This document shows, one piece after another, positions 17,289-26,456 of a stretch of 64,000 bases of DNA; position 1 is the stretch's first letter, and every line of letters starts with the position of its first letter. The translations under genes were made by a program, and so were the position numbers. The stretch spans positions 496,001 to 560,000 of the forward strand of contig NZ_SMLK01000002.1 in assembly GCF_004681975.1 (NCBI RefSeq), given 5' to 3'. Under the pieces are notes generated by a model. The model was given only the letters and a program-made list of their open reading frames with translations. It did not search any database and was not told the origin of the DNA. Source of the stretch: Ramlibacter humi (GTDB lineage Bacteria > Pseudomonadota > Gammaproteobacteria > Burkholderiales > Burkholderiaceae_C).

Positions 17289-19523
17289 ATGAACACCGCC
17301 GTTGCCGCACCCCTGAGATCGCGTATCTGGTTCAAGGTGCTGCTGGGCATCGCCATCGTGCTGGCCGTGCTGGTGCTGATGGTCGCGTTCTTTCCCTGGG
17401 ACCTGCTGCGCGGCCCGGTGAACCGCTACGTGAGCGAGAAGACCGGCCGCCACTTCGAGATCACGCGCCGCCTGGACGTGAAGCTCGGCCGCACGACCCG
17501 CGTGCTGATGGACGGCATCCAGTTCGCCAACCCGGACTGGGCGCAGGACCGCGACCTAGTGCGGGCGGAGCGCGCCGAAGTGGAGGTGCGCCTGGTGCCG
17601 CTGCTCAAGCGGCAGATCGTGCTGCCGTCCATCTACCTGCTCAAACCCCAGCTGGGCCTGCAGCAGGAGCCGGACGGCCGCCGCACCTGGGCGCTGGGCG
17701 GCGACACCAAGGACGAGCGCAACGTGCCTTCCATCGGCGCGCTGGTGATCGACGACGGCACCGTGCACTACGTCGCGCGCGGAAACGGCGCCGACATCAC
17801 CGCGCACCTCGCGCTGGACGACCGCGCGAGCCGTGGTGCCGCGACCCGCATCGCCAACGCGAACGCGAACGGCAACGCCGCCAACGACATGCCCTTGCGC
17901 TTCCGCGCGGAGGGCAAGTGGCAGGACCAGGCCTTCACCGCCAATGGCCGCACCGGCGACGTGCTGTACCTGAGCGCGCCGCTGCAGAAGCCTTTCCCGG
18001 CCGAAGTGCAGGCGCGCACCGGCGGCACCAGCCTGCAGGCGCGCGGCGCCGTGGCCAGCCTGGCCACGCTGGACGGCGCGGACGTGCGTTTCCAGCTGCA
18101 GGGGCCCAACCTCGCGCAGCTGTACCACCTGGTGGGCGTGGCGTTGCCCGACACGCCGCAGTACTCCGTCGCGGGGCAGTTGTCCAAGAAGGGCGACGTC
18201 TTCCACGTGCAGGGCATCAAGGCCACCGTGGGCCACACCGACATGGCGGGTGACCTGTCGTTCGACCGCTCCGGCCAGCGCCCGCTGCTGGCGGGCAAGC
18301 TGCAGTCGCGCACGCTGGACTTCGTGGACCTGGCGGCGGTGATCGGCCTGAACGACGACCGCCGCGGCCTGGAAGGCCAGTCGAAGTCGAGGCAGGAAGC
18401 GGCCGCGCCGCCGCCCGATGCCAGGGGCAAGAAGCCCAAGGACCCGAACCGCAAGGTGCTGCCCGCGGCGCCGCTGGACGTGAGCAAGCTCAAGAGCATG
18501 GATGCCGACGTGCGCATCGACGCCGCGAAGATCGTCAACGCCAAGGGCCTGCCGCTGGACCGCGCCAGCGCCCGCGTGAACCTGAAGAACGGCGTGCTGG
18601 TGCTGGACCCGCTGGACATGGGCGTGGCGGGCGGCCAGCTGGCGGGCGTGATGCGCATCGACGCCAATCCCAATCCCGCGATGTTCCAGACGCGGCTGGA
18701 CGGCCGCGGTCTGGAGCTGAGCAAGCTGGTGCCGAGGTCGAAATTGGCCGCCAACAGCGTGGGCAAGCTGCAGGCGCAGGTGGACCTCAGCGCCCGCGGC
18801 AAGACCGTGGCGGAGGTGCTGGCCCACTCCAACGGCAATCTCGCGCTGCTGATGGGCAAGGGCGAGATCAGCAACATCCTGCTGGAGTTCGCGGGGCTGG
18901 ACGCCGGCGAGATCGTCAAGTTCCTGGTGAAGGGCGACGACCGCGTGAAGCTGCGCTGCGCCGCCACCGCGTTCGAGGTGAAGGACGGCCTGATGACCTC
19001 GCGCGCGCTGCTGCTGGACACGGTGGACACCGTCTTCTACGGGGGCGGCACGGTGAACCTGGCCAAGGAAAACATGGACATCGTCGTGCGGCCGTACCCG
19101 AAGGACAAGAGCATCCTCGCCCTGCGCGCGCCGCTGCACGTGGCGGGCACGTTCGGTGCGCCGGACATCGGGGTGGAGAAGGGCCCGCTGGCGGGCCGGG
19201 CCATCGCCGCGCTGGCGTTGGGTGCCGTGAACCCGCTGCTGGCGCTGGCGGCGACGGTGGAGACCGGCCCGGGCCACGACGCCGATTGCGCGGGCGCGAT
19301 CCAGCAGGCCGGCGCGCCGCGGGCCGAATCGCGGGTGGCCCGCACGGCGCCGCCTGAAGCCGGGTCGAACGTGGTCAAGGAGAACCCGGCGCAGCGCATG
19401 GGCGCCGCGGGTGCGCACCAGCCGCCCGCTGCCCCCAATGCGCCGCCGAACGAGCCGGACCGGCCGGTGAACCGCCCAGCCCCCGCCAAGACGGAGTCGC
19501 CCTACAGCTCGGTCGGACCCTGA
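17289..19523 (+). CDS. AsmA family protein
   Basis: A 744-residue envelope protein anchored by one N-terminal helix (about residues 17-36) with a large periplasmic beta-rich region. Family marks are the N-terminal GRHFEITRRLDVKLG strand pattern and the C-terminal FYGGGTVNLAKENMD repeat unit. AsmA-like proteins are now seen as bridge-like lipid carriers between the membranes. The last 100 residues are Pro/Ala-rich and probably unstructured. The 3' end overlaps moeB by 22 nt on the opposite strand. Confidence 0.9.
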   Translation: MNTAVAAPLRSRIWFKVLLGIAIVLAVLVLMVAFFPWDLLRGPVNRYVSEKTGRHFEITRRLDVKLGRTTRVLMDGIQFANPDWAQDRDLVRAERAEVEVRLVPLLKRQIVLPSIYLLKPQLGLQQEPDGRRTWALGGDTKDERNVPSIGALVIDDGTVHYVARGNGADITAHLALDDRASRGAATRIANANANGNAANDMPLRFRAEGKWQDQAFTANGRTGDVLYLSAPLQKPFPAEVQARTGGTSLQARGAVASLATLDGADVRFQLQGPNLAQLYHLVGVALPDTPQYSVAGQLSKKGDVFHVQGIKATVGHTDMAGDLSFDRSGQRPLLAGKLQSRTLDFVDLAAVIGLNDDRRGLEGQSKSRQEAAAPPPDARGKKPKDPNRKVLPAAPLDVSKLKSMDADVRIDAAKIVNAKGLPLDRASARVNLKNGVLVLDPLDMGVAGGQLAGVMRIDANPNPAMFQTRLDGRGLELSKLVPRSKLAANSVGKLQAQVDLSARGKTVAEVLAHSNGNLALLMGKGEISNILLEFAGLDAGEIVKFLVKGDDRVKLRCAATAFEVKDGLMTSRALLLDTVDTVFYGGGTVNLAKENMDIVVRPYPKDKSILALRAPLHVAGTFGAPDIGVEKGPLAGRAIAALALGAVNPLLALAATVETGPGHDADCAGAIQQAGAPRAESRVARTAPPEAGSNVVKENPAQRMGAAGAHQPPAAPNAPPNEPDRPVNRPAPAKTESPYSSVGP

Positions 19524-20278
19524 ACCTTCGCGCGGTCGCCGCACACGGGACATGAAGCGCGCCGCGGCGTGCGCAGGGTGGTCCAGTCCATCTCGCGCGC
19601 ATCCAGCATCAGCAGCTTGCCCGTGGCCGGCCGCCCCGCTTGCGCCAGCAGCTTCAGCGCTTCGGCCGCCTGCATCGAACCGATGATGCCCACGAGTGGC
19701 GCGAACACGCCCAGGGTGGCGCAGCGCGTCTCCTCCGGCACGCGGTCGGCGGGGAAGACGCAGGCGTAGCAGGGCGAGGCGGCATCGCGCACGTCGAACA
19801 CCGCCAGCTGGCCGTCGAAGCGGATGGCCGCGCCGGACACCAGCGGCCTGCCATGACGCACGCAAGCCGCGTTCACCGCCTGCCGGGTGGCGAAGTTGTC
19901 GCAGCAGTCCACCACCACGCCGGCTTGCGGCACCAGCCGATCGAGCAGTGAGGCGTCGGCGCGCGCGACCACGGCCTCGACGTGGACGTGCGGATTGAGC
20001 GCCGCGATGCCGGTGCGCGCGGACTCCGCCTTCGGCTGCCCCACGCGGTCCATCGCATGCGCCAGCTGTCGCTGCAGGTTGGTGACATCCACGTGGTCCG
20101 CGTCCACCAGCGTGATGTGCCCGACGCCGGCGGTGCCCAGGTACAGCGCCACCGGCGAACCCAGCCCGCCGGCGCCGATGACCAGCGCGCGGCCGCGCGC
20201 GATGCGCTCCTGGCCTTCCACGCCCACTTCCTCCAGCAGGATGTGGCGCGAGTAGCGAAGCAGCTCTTCGTCGGTCAT
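19502..20278 (-). CDS. moeB: HesA/MoeB/ThiF family adenylyltransferase
   Basis: A 258-residue E1-like enzyme that adenylates the C-terminal Gly-Gly of a sulfur-carrier protein (MoaD or ThiS) for molybdopterin or thiamine synthesis. The ATP-binding loop is GAGGLGSPVALYL, the Asp/Arg region is VDADHVDVTNLQRQ, and two Cys pairs (CYAC and CPVC) bind zinc. There is no C-terminal rhodanese domain. The ATG at 20278 is used, with a TTG 6 nt upstream possible. A molybdopterin role would suit the formate dehydrogenase in this genome, but MoeB and ThiF cannot be separated here. Confidence 0.88.
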   Translation of the reverse strand: MTDEELLRYSRHILLEEVGVEGQERIARGRALVIGAGGLGSPVALYLGTAGVGHITLVDADHVDVTNLQRQLAHAMDRVGQPKAESARTGIAALNPHVHVEAVVARADASLLDRLVPQAGVVVDCCDNFATRQAVNAACVRHGRPLVSGAAIRFDGQLAVFDVRDAASPCYACVFPADRVPEETRCATLGVFAPLVGIIGSMQAAEALKLLAQAGRPATGKLLMLDAREMDWTTLRTPRRASCPVCGDRAKVQGPTEL

Positions 20279-20310
20279 GGGCAAGATTGTGGAGGAAGCG
20301 GAAAAAAGAA

Positions 20311-20426
20311 CCCCCTTGCGCCGAGTTCGCGGAGGCAGCGCAGGGGCCGCGGAGGAAGATCACCTGCCTGTCTTTTCTTCCGCGTTCTCTGCGTTTCCTC
20401 TGCGTACTCCGCGTAAGGGTGTTCGC
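20311..20426. repeat. Long hairpin repeat, copy 2
   Basis: An imperfect inverted repeat whose outer ends are CCCTTGCGCCGAG and CTCCGCGTAAGGGTG, with inner CTCTGCG runs. The left arm has diverged more than in copies 1 and 3. It lies between the start of moeB and the terminator of ctpA, two genes on the same strand, so it is not restricted to convergent junctions. Confidence 0.8.
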
Positions 20427-20437
20427 GTCCAGCCAAC

Positions 20438-20463
20438 AAAAAAGCCGGCGGTGCCGGCTTTTT
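20438..20463 (-). terminator. Intrinsic terminator after ctpA
   Basis: Stem AAAAGCCGGC/GCCGGCTTTT around a 3-nt loop, with A and T runs on both sides, so it can act in both directions. It lies 20 nt past the ctpA stop on the minus strand. Confidence 0.85.
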
Positions 20464-20482
20464 GCATCGGCGCCGAAGCGCG

Positions 20483-21925
20483 TCAGTTCTCTTTCTTCTC
20501 GTTCTTGCTCTCGATGACCTGGGTCTTGCTCACCAGCACCGGGCGGCCCTTCAGCTGGTTGAGCGCCTGCACGAGCTGGAAGTCCTTGTCCGTCACGCCG
20601 TACTCGGGCAGCTTGCGCTCGGAAGCGGGCTTCTTGGCTTCTTCCTCGGCGCGCTTGCGGGCTTCCTCGCGCAGCTTGTCGCGGGCGGCATCCTTGACCT
20701 CCGGGCCCTGGCCGCTGGAGAGGTGCTTTTCCAGGTCGGCTTCACGCGTGCGCAGCAGCGAGAACAGGTTGCCTTCCTCGCTCTCGTCCACCAGCACGTC
20801 GGGCACGATGCCCTTGGCCTGGATGGACTTGCCGCTGGGCGTGTAGTAGCGCGCGGTGGTCAGCTTCAGGCCGGTGTCGGGGCCGAGCGGGCGCACGGTC
20901 TGCACCGAGCCCTTGCCGAAGGTCTGGCTGCCCAGGATGGTGGCGCGGTGGTGGTCCTGCAGCGCGCCGGCGACGATCTCGCTGGCGGAGGCGGAACCTT
21001 CGTTGACCAGCACCACCAGCGGCACGTTCTTCAGCGCGGCGGGAAGGCGGCGCAGCGGGTCGCTGCCCGAGCGGCGCATGTAGAACTCCGGCGCCGCCTT
21101 GTAGACGAACTTGCTCTCGGCCAGCTGGCCGTTGGTGGAGACCACCGTCACGTTCTCCGGCAGGAAGGCCGACGAGATGGCCACCGCGGAGTCCAGCAGG
21201 CCGCCGGGGTCGTTGCGCAGGTCCAGCACCATGCCCTTGAGGTTGGGCTCCTGCTTGTAGATCTCCTCGACCTTGCGCACGAAGTCGTCGACCGTGCGTT
21301 CCTGGAACTGCGACAGGCGGATCCAGCCGTAGCCCGGCTCCACCACCTTGCCCTTGACCGACTGGGTCTTGATTTCCTCGCGGGTGATCGTGACCGGGAA
21401 GCTGCGGTTCTCGTCCTTGCGGAAGATGGTGAGCGTGACCTTGGTGCTGGGTTCGCCGCGCATCTTCTTCACCGCGTCGGACAGCGACAGGCCCTTGACC
21501 ACGGTGTCATCGATCTTGGTGATCAGGTCGTTGGGCTTCAGGCCGGCGCGGTAGGCGGGCGAGCCTTCGATGGGCGACACCACCTTGACCAGGCCGTCTT
21601 CCTGCGAGATTTCGATGCCCACGCCGACGAAGCGGCCGGACGTGCCTTCGCGGAATTCCTTGAACGACTTCTTGTCGAAGTACTGCGAGTGCGGGTCGAG
21701 GCTGGACACCATGCCGGAGATGGCGTCGGTGATGAGCTTGTGCTCGTCGACCGGCTCGACGTAGTCGCTCTTCACCATGCCGAACACGGCGGCCAGCTGC
21801 TGAAGTTCTTCCAGCGGAAGGGGAGCGAGCGAGCCACGGGCGACGGTCGTCAGCGAAACCGTGGTCAGGGCGCCGGCCAGCGCGCCCACCGAAATCCAGC
21901 CGGCGATCTTCAGTTTCTGGCTCAT
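20483..21925 (-). CDS. ctpA: S41 family carboxy-terminal processing protease
   Basis: A 480-residue periplasmic serine protease with an N-terminal signal or anchor (KLKIAGWISVGALAGAL). A PDZ domain spans about residues 95-175 (GVGIEISQEDGLVKVVSP). The S41 catalytic core follows, with the Ser in NEGSASASEIVAGAL and the Lys in QTFGKGSVQT. A charged C-terminal tail of about 100 residues includes an AREEARKRAEEEA-like helix. Such proteases trim the C-termini of envelope proteins. The ATG at 21925 gives a normal signal; an earlier ATG (21979) adds 18 residues. Confidence 0.93.
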   Translation of the reverse strand: MSQKLKIAGWISVGALAGALTTVSLTTVARGSLAPLPLEELQQLAAVFGMVKSDYVEPVDEHKLITDAISGMVSSLDPHSQYFDKKSFKEFREGTSGRFVGVGIEISQEDGLVKVVSPIEGSPAYRAGLKPNDLITKIDDTVVKGLSLSDAVKKMRGEPSTKVTLTIFRKDENRSFPVTITREEIKTQSVKGKVVEPGYGWIRLSQFQERTVDDFVRKVEEIYKQEPNLKGMVLDLRNDPGGLLDSAVAISSAFLPENVTVVSTNGQLAESKFVYKAAPEFYMRRSGSDPLRRLPAALKNVPLVVLVNEGSASASEIVAGALQDHHRATILGSQTFGKGSVQTVRPLGPDTGLKLTTARYYTPSGKSIQAKGIVPDVLVDESEEGNLFSLLRTREADLEKHLSSGQGPEVKDAARDKLREEARKRAEEEAKKPASERKLPEYGVTDKDFQLVQALNQLKGRPVLVSKTQVIESKNEKKEN

Positions 21926-22079
21926 GGGGAAGGGTCCAAGTCCTCTCGAGAACAGCAATTTATACACCTGAGAAGACACTATGACGCCCTCGTTACCCCC
22001 GGGTTCCGGAAGAGCGGGGGCGGGCGTGCAAAAAGACCGCGGCTTTACCTGGCGTTTGCAGCCGTGCAGGCGCCCTGGC

Positions 22080-22823
22080 TCAGCCTTTTCCCTGGCTGGC
22101 GACCGCAGCCGCGGCTTTGGCAGCCGCCTCGGCGTCGCCCAGGTAGTAATGGCGGATGGGGCGCAGCTCGGTATCGAGCTCGTACACCAGCGGAATGCCG
22201 TTCGGGATGTTCAGCCCGACGATGTCCTGGTCGGAGATGCCGTCGAGGTACTTCACCAGCGCGCGGATGGAATTGCCGTGCGCCGCCACCAGGATGCGCT
22301 TGCCCGAGCGGATGGCCGGCGCCATGGCTTCGTTCCAGAACGGCAGCACGCGCGCCACGGTGTCCTTCAGGCACTCGGTCAGCGGCACCTCGCCGGGCGA
22401 CAGCCGGGCATAGCGCGCATCGCCGCGCTCGCTGCGCGGGTCCGACGATTCCAGCGCCGGCGGCGGGATGTCGTAGCTGCGCCGCCAGACCAGCACCTGG
22501 TCGTCGCCGAATTTCTTGGCGGTCTCGGCCTTGTTCAGGCCCTGCAACGCACCATAGTGGCGCTCGTTCAGCCGCCACGACTTCATCACCGGCAGCCACG
22601 TGCGGTCCATCTCGTCCAGGCAGTGCCACAGCGTGTGGATGGCGCGCTTGAGCACGCTGGTGTGGCAGACGTCGAACTCGTAGCCGTCGGCGCGCAGCAG
22701 CCGGCCCGCTTCCTTGGCCTGCGCGACGCCGGTGGGCGTGAGGTCCACGTCGGTCCAGCCGGTGAAGCGGTTTTCCAGGTTCCAGGTCGATTCGCCGTGG
22801 CGGACGAGGACTAGCTTGTGCAT
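22080..22823 (-). CDS. gpmA: 2,3-bisphosphoglycerate-dependent phosphoglycerate mutase
   Basis: A 247-residue glycolytic enzyme interconverting 3- and 2-phosphoglycerate. The phosphohistidine loop LVRHGES has His9, and the second active-site loop is [25 protein letters not shown] and the [12 protein letters not shown] signature confirm the dPGM family; length is standard. It is divergent from the rhodanese gene across 82 nt. Confidence 0.96.
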   Translation of the reverse strand: MHKLVLVRHGESTWNLENRFTGWTDVDLTPTGVAQAKEAGRLLRADGYEFDVCHTSVLKRAIHTLWHCLDEMDRTWLPVMKSWRLNERHYGALQGLNKAETAKKFGDDQVLVWRRSYDIPPPALESSDPRSERGDARYARLSPGEVPLTECLKDTVARVLPFWNEAMAPAIRSGKRILVAAHGNSIRALVKYLDGISDQDIVGLNIPNGIPLVYELDTELRPIRHYYLGDAEAAAKAAAAVASQGKG

Positions 22824-22905
22824 GGCTGAGGCGGGTGCGTGGGGCAAAGCCCCGGATTCTAGAATGGCGGGTTTGCGCCTGGGCGCGCACCTGCATCGGA
22901 ATTCA

Positions 22906-23313
22906 ATGGACTTCGTCATCAACAACTGGATGCTCATCGCCGTGGCCGCGGTCTCGGGTGGATTGCTGCTGTGGCCGGTGATCCGCGGCAGCGCGGCCAG
23001 CGGCCTCACGCCCGCCGCGGCCGTGCTGCTCATCAACCGCGAGAAGGCGGTCGTGGTCGACGTCGGCGAGGCGGACGAGTTCGCCGCCGGCCACGTGGGC
23101 GGCGCGCGCCACGTGCCGCTGGGCCAGCTGGAAGAGCAACTGCCGCTGACGGTGAAGAACAAGGCGCTGCCGGTGGTGTTCGTGTGCGCCAGCGGCGGCC
23201 GCGCTTCGCGCGCCGTGGCCATTGCCAAGAAACTGGGCTACGAGCAGGCCCAAGCCCTGGCCGGCGGGCTGAAGGCGTGGAAAGAGGCTAACCTTCCGGT
23301 CGAGAAAGCCTGA
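22906..23313 (+). CDS. Membrane-anchored rhodanese-like protein
   Basis: A 135-residue protein with an N-terminal helix ([19 protein letters not shown]) and a single rhodanese domain. The catalytic Cys lies in the loop VCASGGRAS, and [16 protein letters not shown] is the preceding CH2A motif. It probably handles sulfane sulfur at the membrane. It heads the rightward set rhodanese-grxC-secB-gpsA, an arrangement common in betaproteobacteria. Confidence 0.9.
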   Translation: MDFVINNWMLIAVAAVSGGLLLWPVIRGSAASGLTPAAAVLLINREKAVVVDVGEADEFAAGHVGGARHVPLGQLEEQLPLTVKNKALPVVFVCASGGRASRAVAIAKKLGYEQAQALAGGLKAWKEANLPVEKA

Positions 23314-23331
23314 AAGCGAAAGTCACGATCC

Positions 23332-23592
23332 ATGCAAGCCGTCACGATGTACACCACCGCCGTCTGTCCCTACTGCATCCGCGCTAAGCAGATCCTGAAG
23401 GCCAGGGGCGTGGGGGCCATCAACGAGATCCGCGTGGACATGCAGCCCGACGAGCGCATGAAGATGATGGAGATCACCGGCCGGCGCACCGTGCCGCAGA
23501 TCTTCATCGGCGACACCCACGTCGGCGGCTGCGACGACCTGATGGCGCTGGACAGCCGCGGCGGGCTGGAGCCTCTGCTCAAGGGCGCCTGA
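23332..23592 (+). CDS. grxC: Glutaredoxin 3
   Basis: An 86-residue thiol-disulfide oxidoreductase with dithiol site CPYC (Cys12, Cys15), the cis-proline loop RRTVPQIFIG and the glutathione-binding GGCDDL. It reduces ribonucleotide reductase and protein disulfides using glutathione. It starts 18 nt after the rhodanese gene. Confidence 0.95.
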   Translation: MQAVTMYTTAVCPYCIRAKQILKARGVGAINEIRVDMQPDERMKMMEITGRRTVPQIFIGDTHVGGCDDLMALDSRGGLEPLLKGA

Positions 23593-23596
23593 TACG

Positions 23597-23668
23597 GGCC
23601 CGCCACGCGGGCCTGAGATAATTCCGGCCGACCCGAATCCGGCCCGCTTCGGTTGACCCAGGCGGGCC
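23597..23668 (+). promoter_or_regulatory. Paired GC hairpins between grxC and secB
   Basis: Two hairpins use the same 7-nt arm: GGCCCGC/GCGGGCC at 23597-23613 (3-nt loop) and again at 23641-23668 (14-nt loop). Because all arms match, alternative pairings are possible. No T run follows, so these are not clear intrinsic terminators; they may be weak attenuators or processing sites. Confidence 0.5.
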
Positions 23669-23697
23669 GTTCCATTTCACCCAAGCACAGCACCACC

Positions 23698-24153
23698 ATG
23701 GCCGAGAACCAGGACCCCGTCTTCCAGATCCAGCGCGTCTACCTCAAGGAGGCTTCGCTGGAGCAGCCCAATTCGCCCGCCATCCTGCTCGAGCAGGAGC
23801 AGCCGACGGTGGACATCCAGCTGGGCGTGGAAGCCGGCCAGGTCGCCGAAGGCATCTACGAAGTGGCCGTCACCGCCACCGTCACCACCAAGATCAAGGA
23901 CCGCACCGTGTTCCTGGTGGAAGCCAAGCAGGCCGGCATCTTCGAGATCCGCAACGTGCCCGAAGACCAGATGAGCCCCATCATGGGCATCGCCTGCCCG
24001 CAGATCGTCTACCCGTACCTGCGCGGCAACGTCTCCGACATCGTCACCCGCGCCGGCTTCCCGCCCGTGCACCTGGCCGAGATCAACTTCCAGGCCATGT
24101 ACGAGCAGCAGCAGGCCGCGCCCCAGCCCTCGCAGATCATCACCACGGCCTGA
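23698..24153 (+). CDS. secB: Protein-export chaperone SecB
   Basis: A 151-residue cytosolic chaperone that keeps preproteins unfolded and passes them to SecA. The family core is present ([22 protein letters not shown], the VTATVT strands and the [30 protein letters not shown] region). The ATG at 23698 is preferred because the sequence before it is a poor match to the family. Confidence 0.96.
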   Translation: MAENQDPVFQIQRVYLKEASLEQPNSPAILLEQEQPTVDIQLGVEAGQVAEGIYEVAVTATVTTKIKDRTVFLVEAKQAGIFEIRNVPEDQMSPIMGIACPQIVYPYLRGNVSDIVTRAGFPPVHLAEINFQAMYEQQQAAPQPSQIITTA

Positions 24154-24171
24154 CGGCCGGCGGGGCCGCGC

Positions 24172-25164
24172 ATGAAGCTGCTCGTGCTCGGCGCCGGCGC
24201 GTGGGGCACGGCGCTGGCCGCCGCGGCTTCGGCGCGGCACGACACGGCGCTCTGGTCCCGCGACCTGGCTTTCGCGCGGCAACTGCGCGACGAGCGGTCC
24301 AATGCCCGCTACCTGGCGGGCGTCGCGCTCCCCGAATCCCTCTCCATCGTTTCCGGCGATCCGGCCGCGCTCGCGGCCGGCTGCGACCTGCTCGTCATCG
24401 CGACGCCCATGGCCGGGCTGCGGCCGATGCTCGCTTCGCTGCGCGAAGCGAAGGTGCCCGTGGCCTGGGCCTGCAAGGGCCTGGAAGCGGCGGGCACGGA
24501 AGGCCTGCTCGGCCACGAGATCCAGCAGGCGGTCGCGCCTTCCATCTCTGGTGGCGTGCTCACCGGCCCGAGCTTCGCGCTGGAGGTCGCACGCGGCCAG
24601 CCCACGGCGCTGGTGGCGGCCAGCGCGCATGCAGCAGTGCGGCAGGCGCTGGTGCAGGCTTTCCACACGCCGCAGCTGCGCGTGTACGAAAACGAGGACT
24701 TGCCCGGCGCCGAAGTGGGTGGCGCGGTGAAGAACGTGCTGGCCATCGCCACCGGCCTGTGCGACGGGTTGGGCCTGGGCCTGAACGCACGCGCGGCGCT
24801 GGTCACGCGCGGGCTGGCGGAGATGACGCGCTTCGGCGTCGCGCTGGGCGGCCACGCGGAAACGTTCATGGGCCTGTCGGGCCTGGGCGACCTGGTGCTG
24901 ACGGCCACCGGCGATCTCAGCCGCAACCGGCGCGTCGGCCTGCTGCTGGCGCAGGGCCAGGCGCTGAAGCAGGCACTGGCCTCTCTCGGGCATGTGGCCG
25001 AAGGCGTGCCGTGCGCCCGCGCGGTGGCGGCGCGCGCCGCGAGGCTCGGCGTGGAGATGCCCATCACCGAAGCCGTGGTGGCGCTGCTCGACGGTCGCGT
25101 GCGACCTGATGAGGCGGTGCGCGGCTTGATGTCGCGCGATCCGGTTTCCGAGAAAAGTTCCTAG
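24172..25164 (+). CDS. gpsA: NAD(P)-dependent glycerol-3-phosphate dehydrogenase
   Basis: A 330-residue enzyme making sn-glycerol 3-phosphate from dihydroxyacetone phosphate for phospholipid synthesis. The Rossmann loop [10 protein letters not shown] is at the N-terminus, [15 protein letters not shown] follows, and the substrate region has [14 protein letters not shown] with the catalytic Lys. It starts 18 nt after secB, probably in the same transcript. Confidence 0.95.
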   Translation: MKLLVLGAGAWGTALAAAASARHDTALWSRDLAFARQLRDERSNARYLAGVALPESLSIVSGDPAALAAGCDLLVIATPMAGLRPMLASLREAKVPVAWACKGLEAAGTEGLLGHEIQQAVAPSISGGVLTGPSFALEVARGQPTALVAASAHAAVRQALVQAFHTPQLRVYENEDLPGAEVGGAVKNVLAIATGLCDGLGLGLNARAALVTRGLAEMTRFGVALGGHAETFMGLSGLGDLVLTATGDLSRNRRVGLLLAQGQALKQALASLGHVAEGVPCARAVAARAARLGVEMPITEAVVALLDGRVRPDEAVRGLMSRDPVSEKSS

Positions 25165-25236
25165 GGGTTTGCCAACGGGCGCCGCCCCGGATGCGGCATT
25201 AGTCTGCCCGCCTCCCCATCCCTGCAAGGAGCCGAC

Positions 25237-25911
25237 ATGTCCCCTTCGATGATGTCTGCGGGCGCAGCCGTGTCTGCCGTCGCCCTGTTGTCCGCGTGCG
25301 CCGCCTGGTCGGGCGGCAGTGGCAGCAGCAATCCGATGAGCTACTTCGTTACCAGCGCGAACCCTGGCAAGGGCGGCGACCTCGGGGGACTGGCCGGCGC
25401 CGACCAGTATTGCAAGGCGCTGGCCACGTCCGTCGGCGCGGGCAACAAGACCTGGCGCGCCTACCTGAGCGCCGCGCCCGCCGCCGGCGCACCCGCGGTG
25501 AACGCGCGCGACCGCATCGGACGCGGTCCGTGGCGCAACGCCAAGGGCGAGGTGGTGGCCACCAGCGTCGACGACCTGCACAGCGCCAACAACAAGCTGT
25601 CGAAGGAAACCTCGCTGACCGAGAAGGGCGGGATGGTCAGCGGCGTCGGCGACCCGGTGAACATGCACGACATTCTGACCGGCAGCACGGCCGATGGGCG
25701 GCTGGATACCAGCGCGCCGGACACCACGTGCAGGAACTGGACGTCCAGCACGACGGGTTCCGCCATCGTGGGCCATGTCGACCGCAAGGGCTTGCGCGAC
25801 GACGCGCCTTCGCATTCCTGGAACGCGTCGCATGCCACGCGCGGCTGCGACATGGACTCGCTGAAGGCCACGGGCGGCGCGGGGCTGCTGTACTGTTTCG
25901 CGGCGGATTGA
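25237..25911 (+). CDS. Lectin-like lipoprotein (DUF1554-type fold)
   Basis: A 224-residue exported protein. The signal ends in LLSAC (Cys21), a good lipobox. The body resembles DUF1554/collagenase-endostatin-like domains: YFVTSANPGKGGDLGGLAGAD opens it, a WRAYLS strand follows, and four Cys residues (in QYCKAL, TTCRNW, RGCDM and LYCFA) probably form disulfides. An AAGGAG site precedes the ATG. Binding of sugar or another surface ligand is possible but unshown. Confidence 0.8.
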   Translation: MSPSMMSAGAAVSAVALLSACAAWSGGSGSSNPMSYFVTSANPGKGGDLGGLAGADQYCKALATSVGAGNKTWRAYLSAAPAAGAPAVNARDRIGRGPWRNAKGEVVATSVDDLHSANNKLSKETSLTEKGGMVSGVGDPVNMHDILTGSTADGRLDTSAPDTTCRNWTSSTTGSAIVGHVDRKGLRDDAPSHSWNASHATRGCDMDSLKATGGAGLLYCFAAD

Positions 25912-25918
25912 GGGGAAC

Positions 25919-26040
25919 GCGGACACCCTTACGCAGAGCACGCCGAGATTTCGCAGAGGACGCAGAGAAGGCAAGAACCAGTTTCAGGTTTTCTCTGCGA
26001 TTTCCGCGTTGCTCCGCGTCCTCTGCGTAAGGGAGTCCGC
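25919..26040. repeat. Long hairpin repeat, copy 3
   Basis: An imperfect inverted repeat with the best-kept ends of the three copies: GCGGACACCCTTACGCAGAG on the left and CTCTGCGTAAGGGAGTCCGC on the right. Inner arms have CGCAGAG/CTCTGCG runs around a centre near 25980. It separates the convergent lipoprotein and thioredoxin genes. Confidence 0.87.
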
Positions 26041-26048
26041 TCCCGTAT

Positions 26049-26372
26049 TCAACTGGGGTCGATCTGGCCGAGCGCCTGCGCGATCGCGCTCGTTTCCTGC
26101 GGCCGCACCAGCTTCGCCACCTCCTGCCCGTCGCGCAGGAACACCAGCGTGGGCCACAGCTTGACCGCGAAGCTGCGGCCCAGCCGGCGGCCGCTGCCGT
26201 CTTCCACCTTCACGTGCCGCACGCCGGGATGCGGGGCCAGCGCCTGCTCGATCTTCGGCTGCGCGCCGCGGCACCAGCCGCACCAGCCGGTGCCGAACTC
26301 CAGCAGCGTGGGGCCGGCCCAGGCGTCCACTTCGGCACGGGCGGGCTCCTGGGCGAGGTACTCGGTTTCCAT
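26049..26372 (-). CDS. Thioredoxin family protein
   Basis: A 107-residue cytoplasmic thioredoxin fold with active site WCGWC (Cys31, Cys34) and cis-proline in [15 protein letters not shown]. The Trp between the cysteines differs from classical CGPC thioredoxin and suggests a different redox potential or partner. It is divergent from nadC across 84 nt. Confidence 0.88.
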   Translation of the reverse strand: METEYLAQEPARAEVDAWAGPTLLEFGTGWCGWCRGAQPKIEQALAPHPGVRHVKVEDGSGRRLGRSFAVKLWPTLVFLRDGQEVAKLVRPQETSAIAQALGQIDPS

Positions 26373-26456
26373 GGCGCCATTGTCGGCCAGCGCCGGGCGT
26401 GCCCGCGTCAGCCGCGGCGCCGATGCGGCCTTGGCGATGCCGCTATGCTCGACGGG

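Noticed and set aside
16407-26040. The three long hairpins as CRISPR repeats
   Set aside because: They are thousands of bases apart, are inverted repeats themselves, and have no regular spacers or cas genes.
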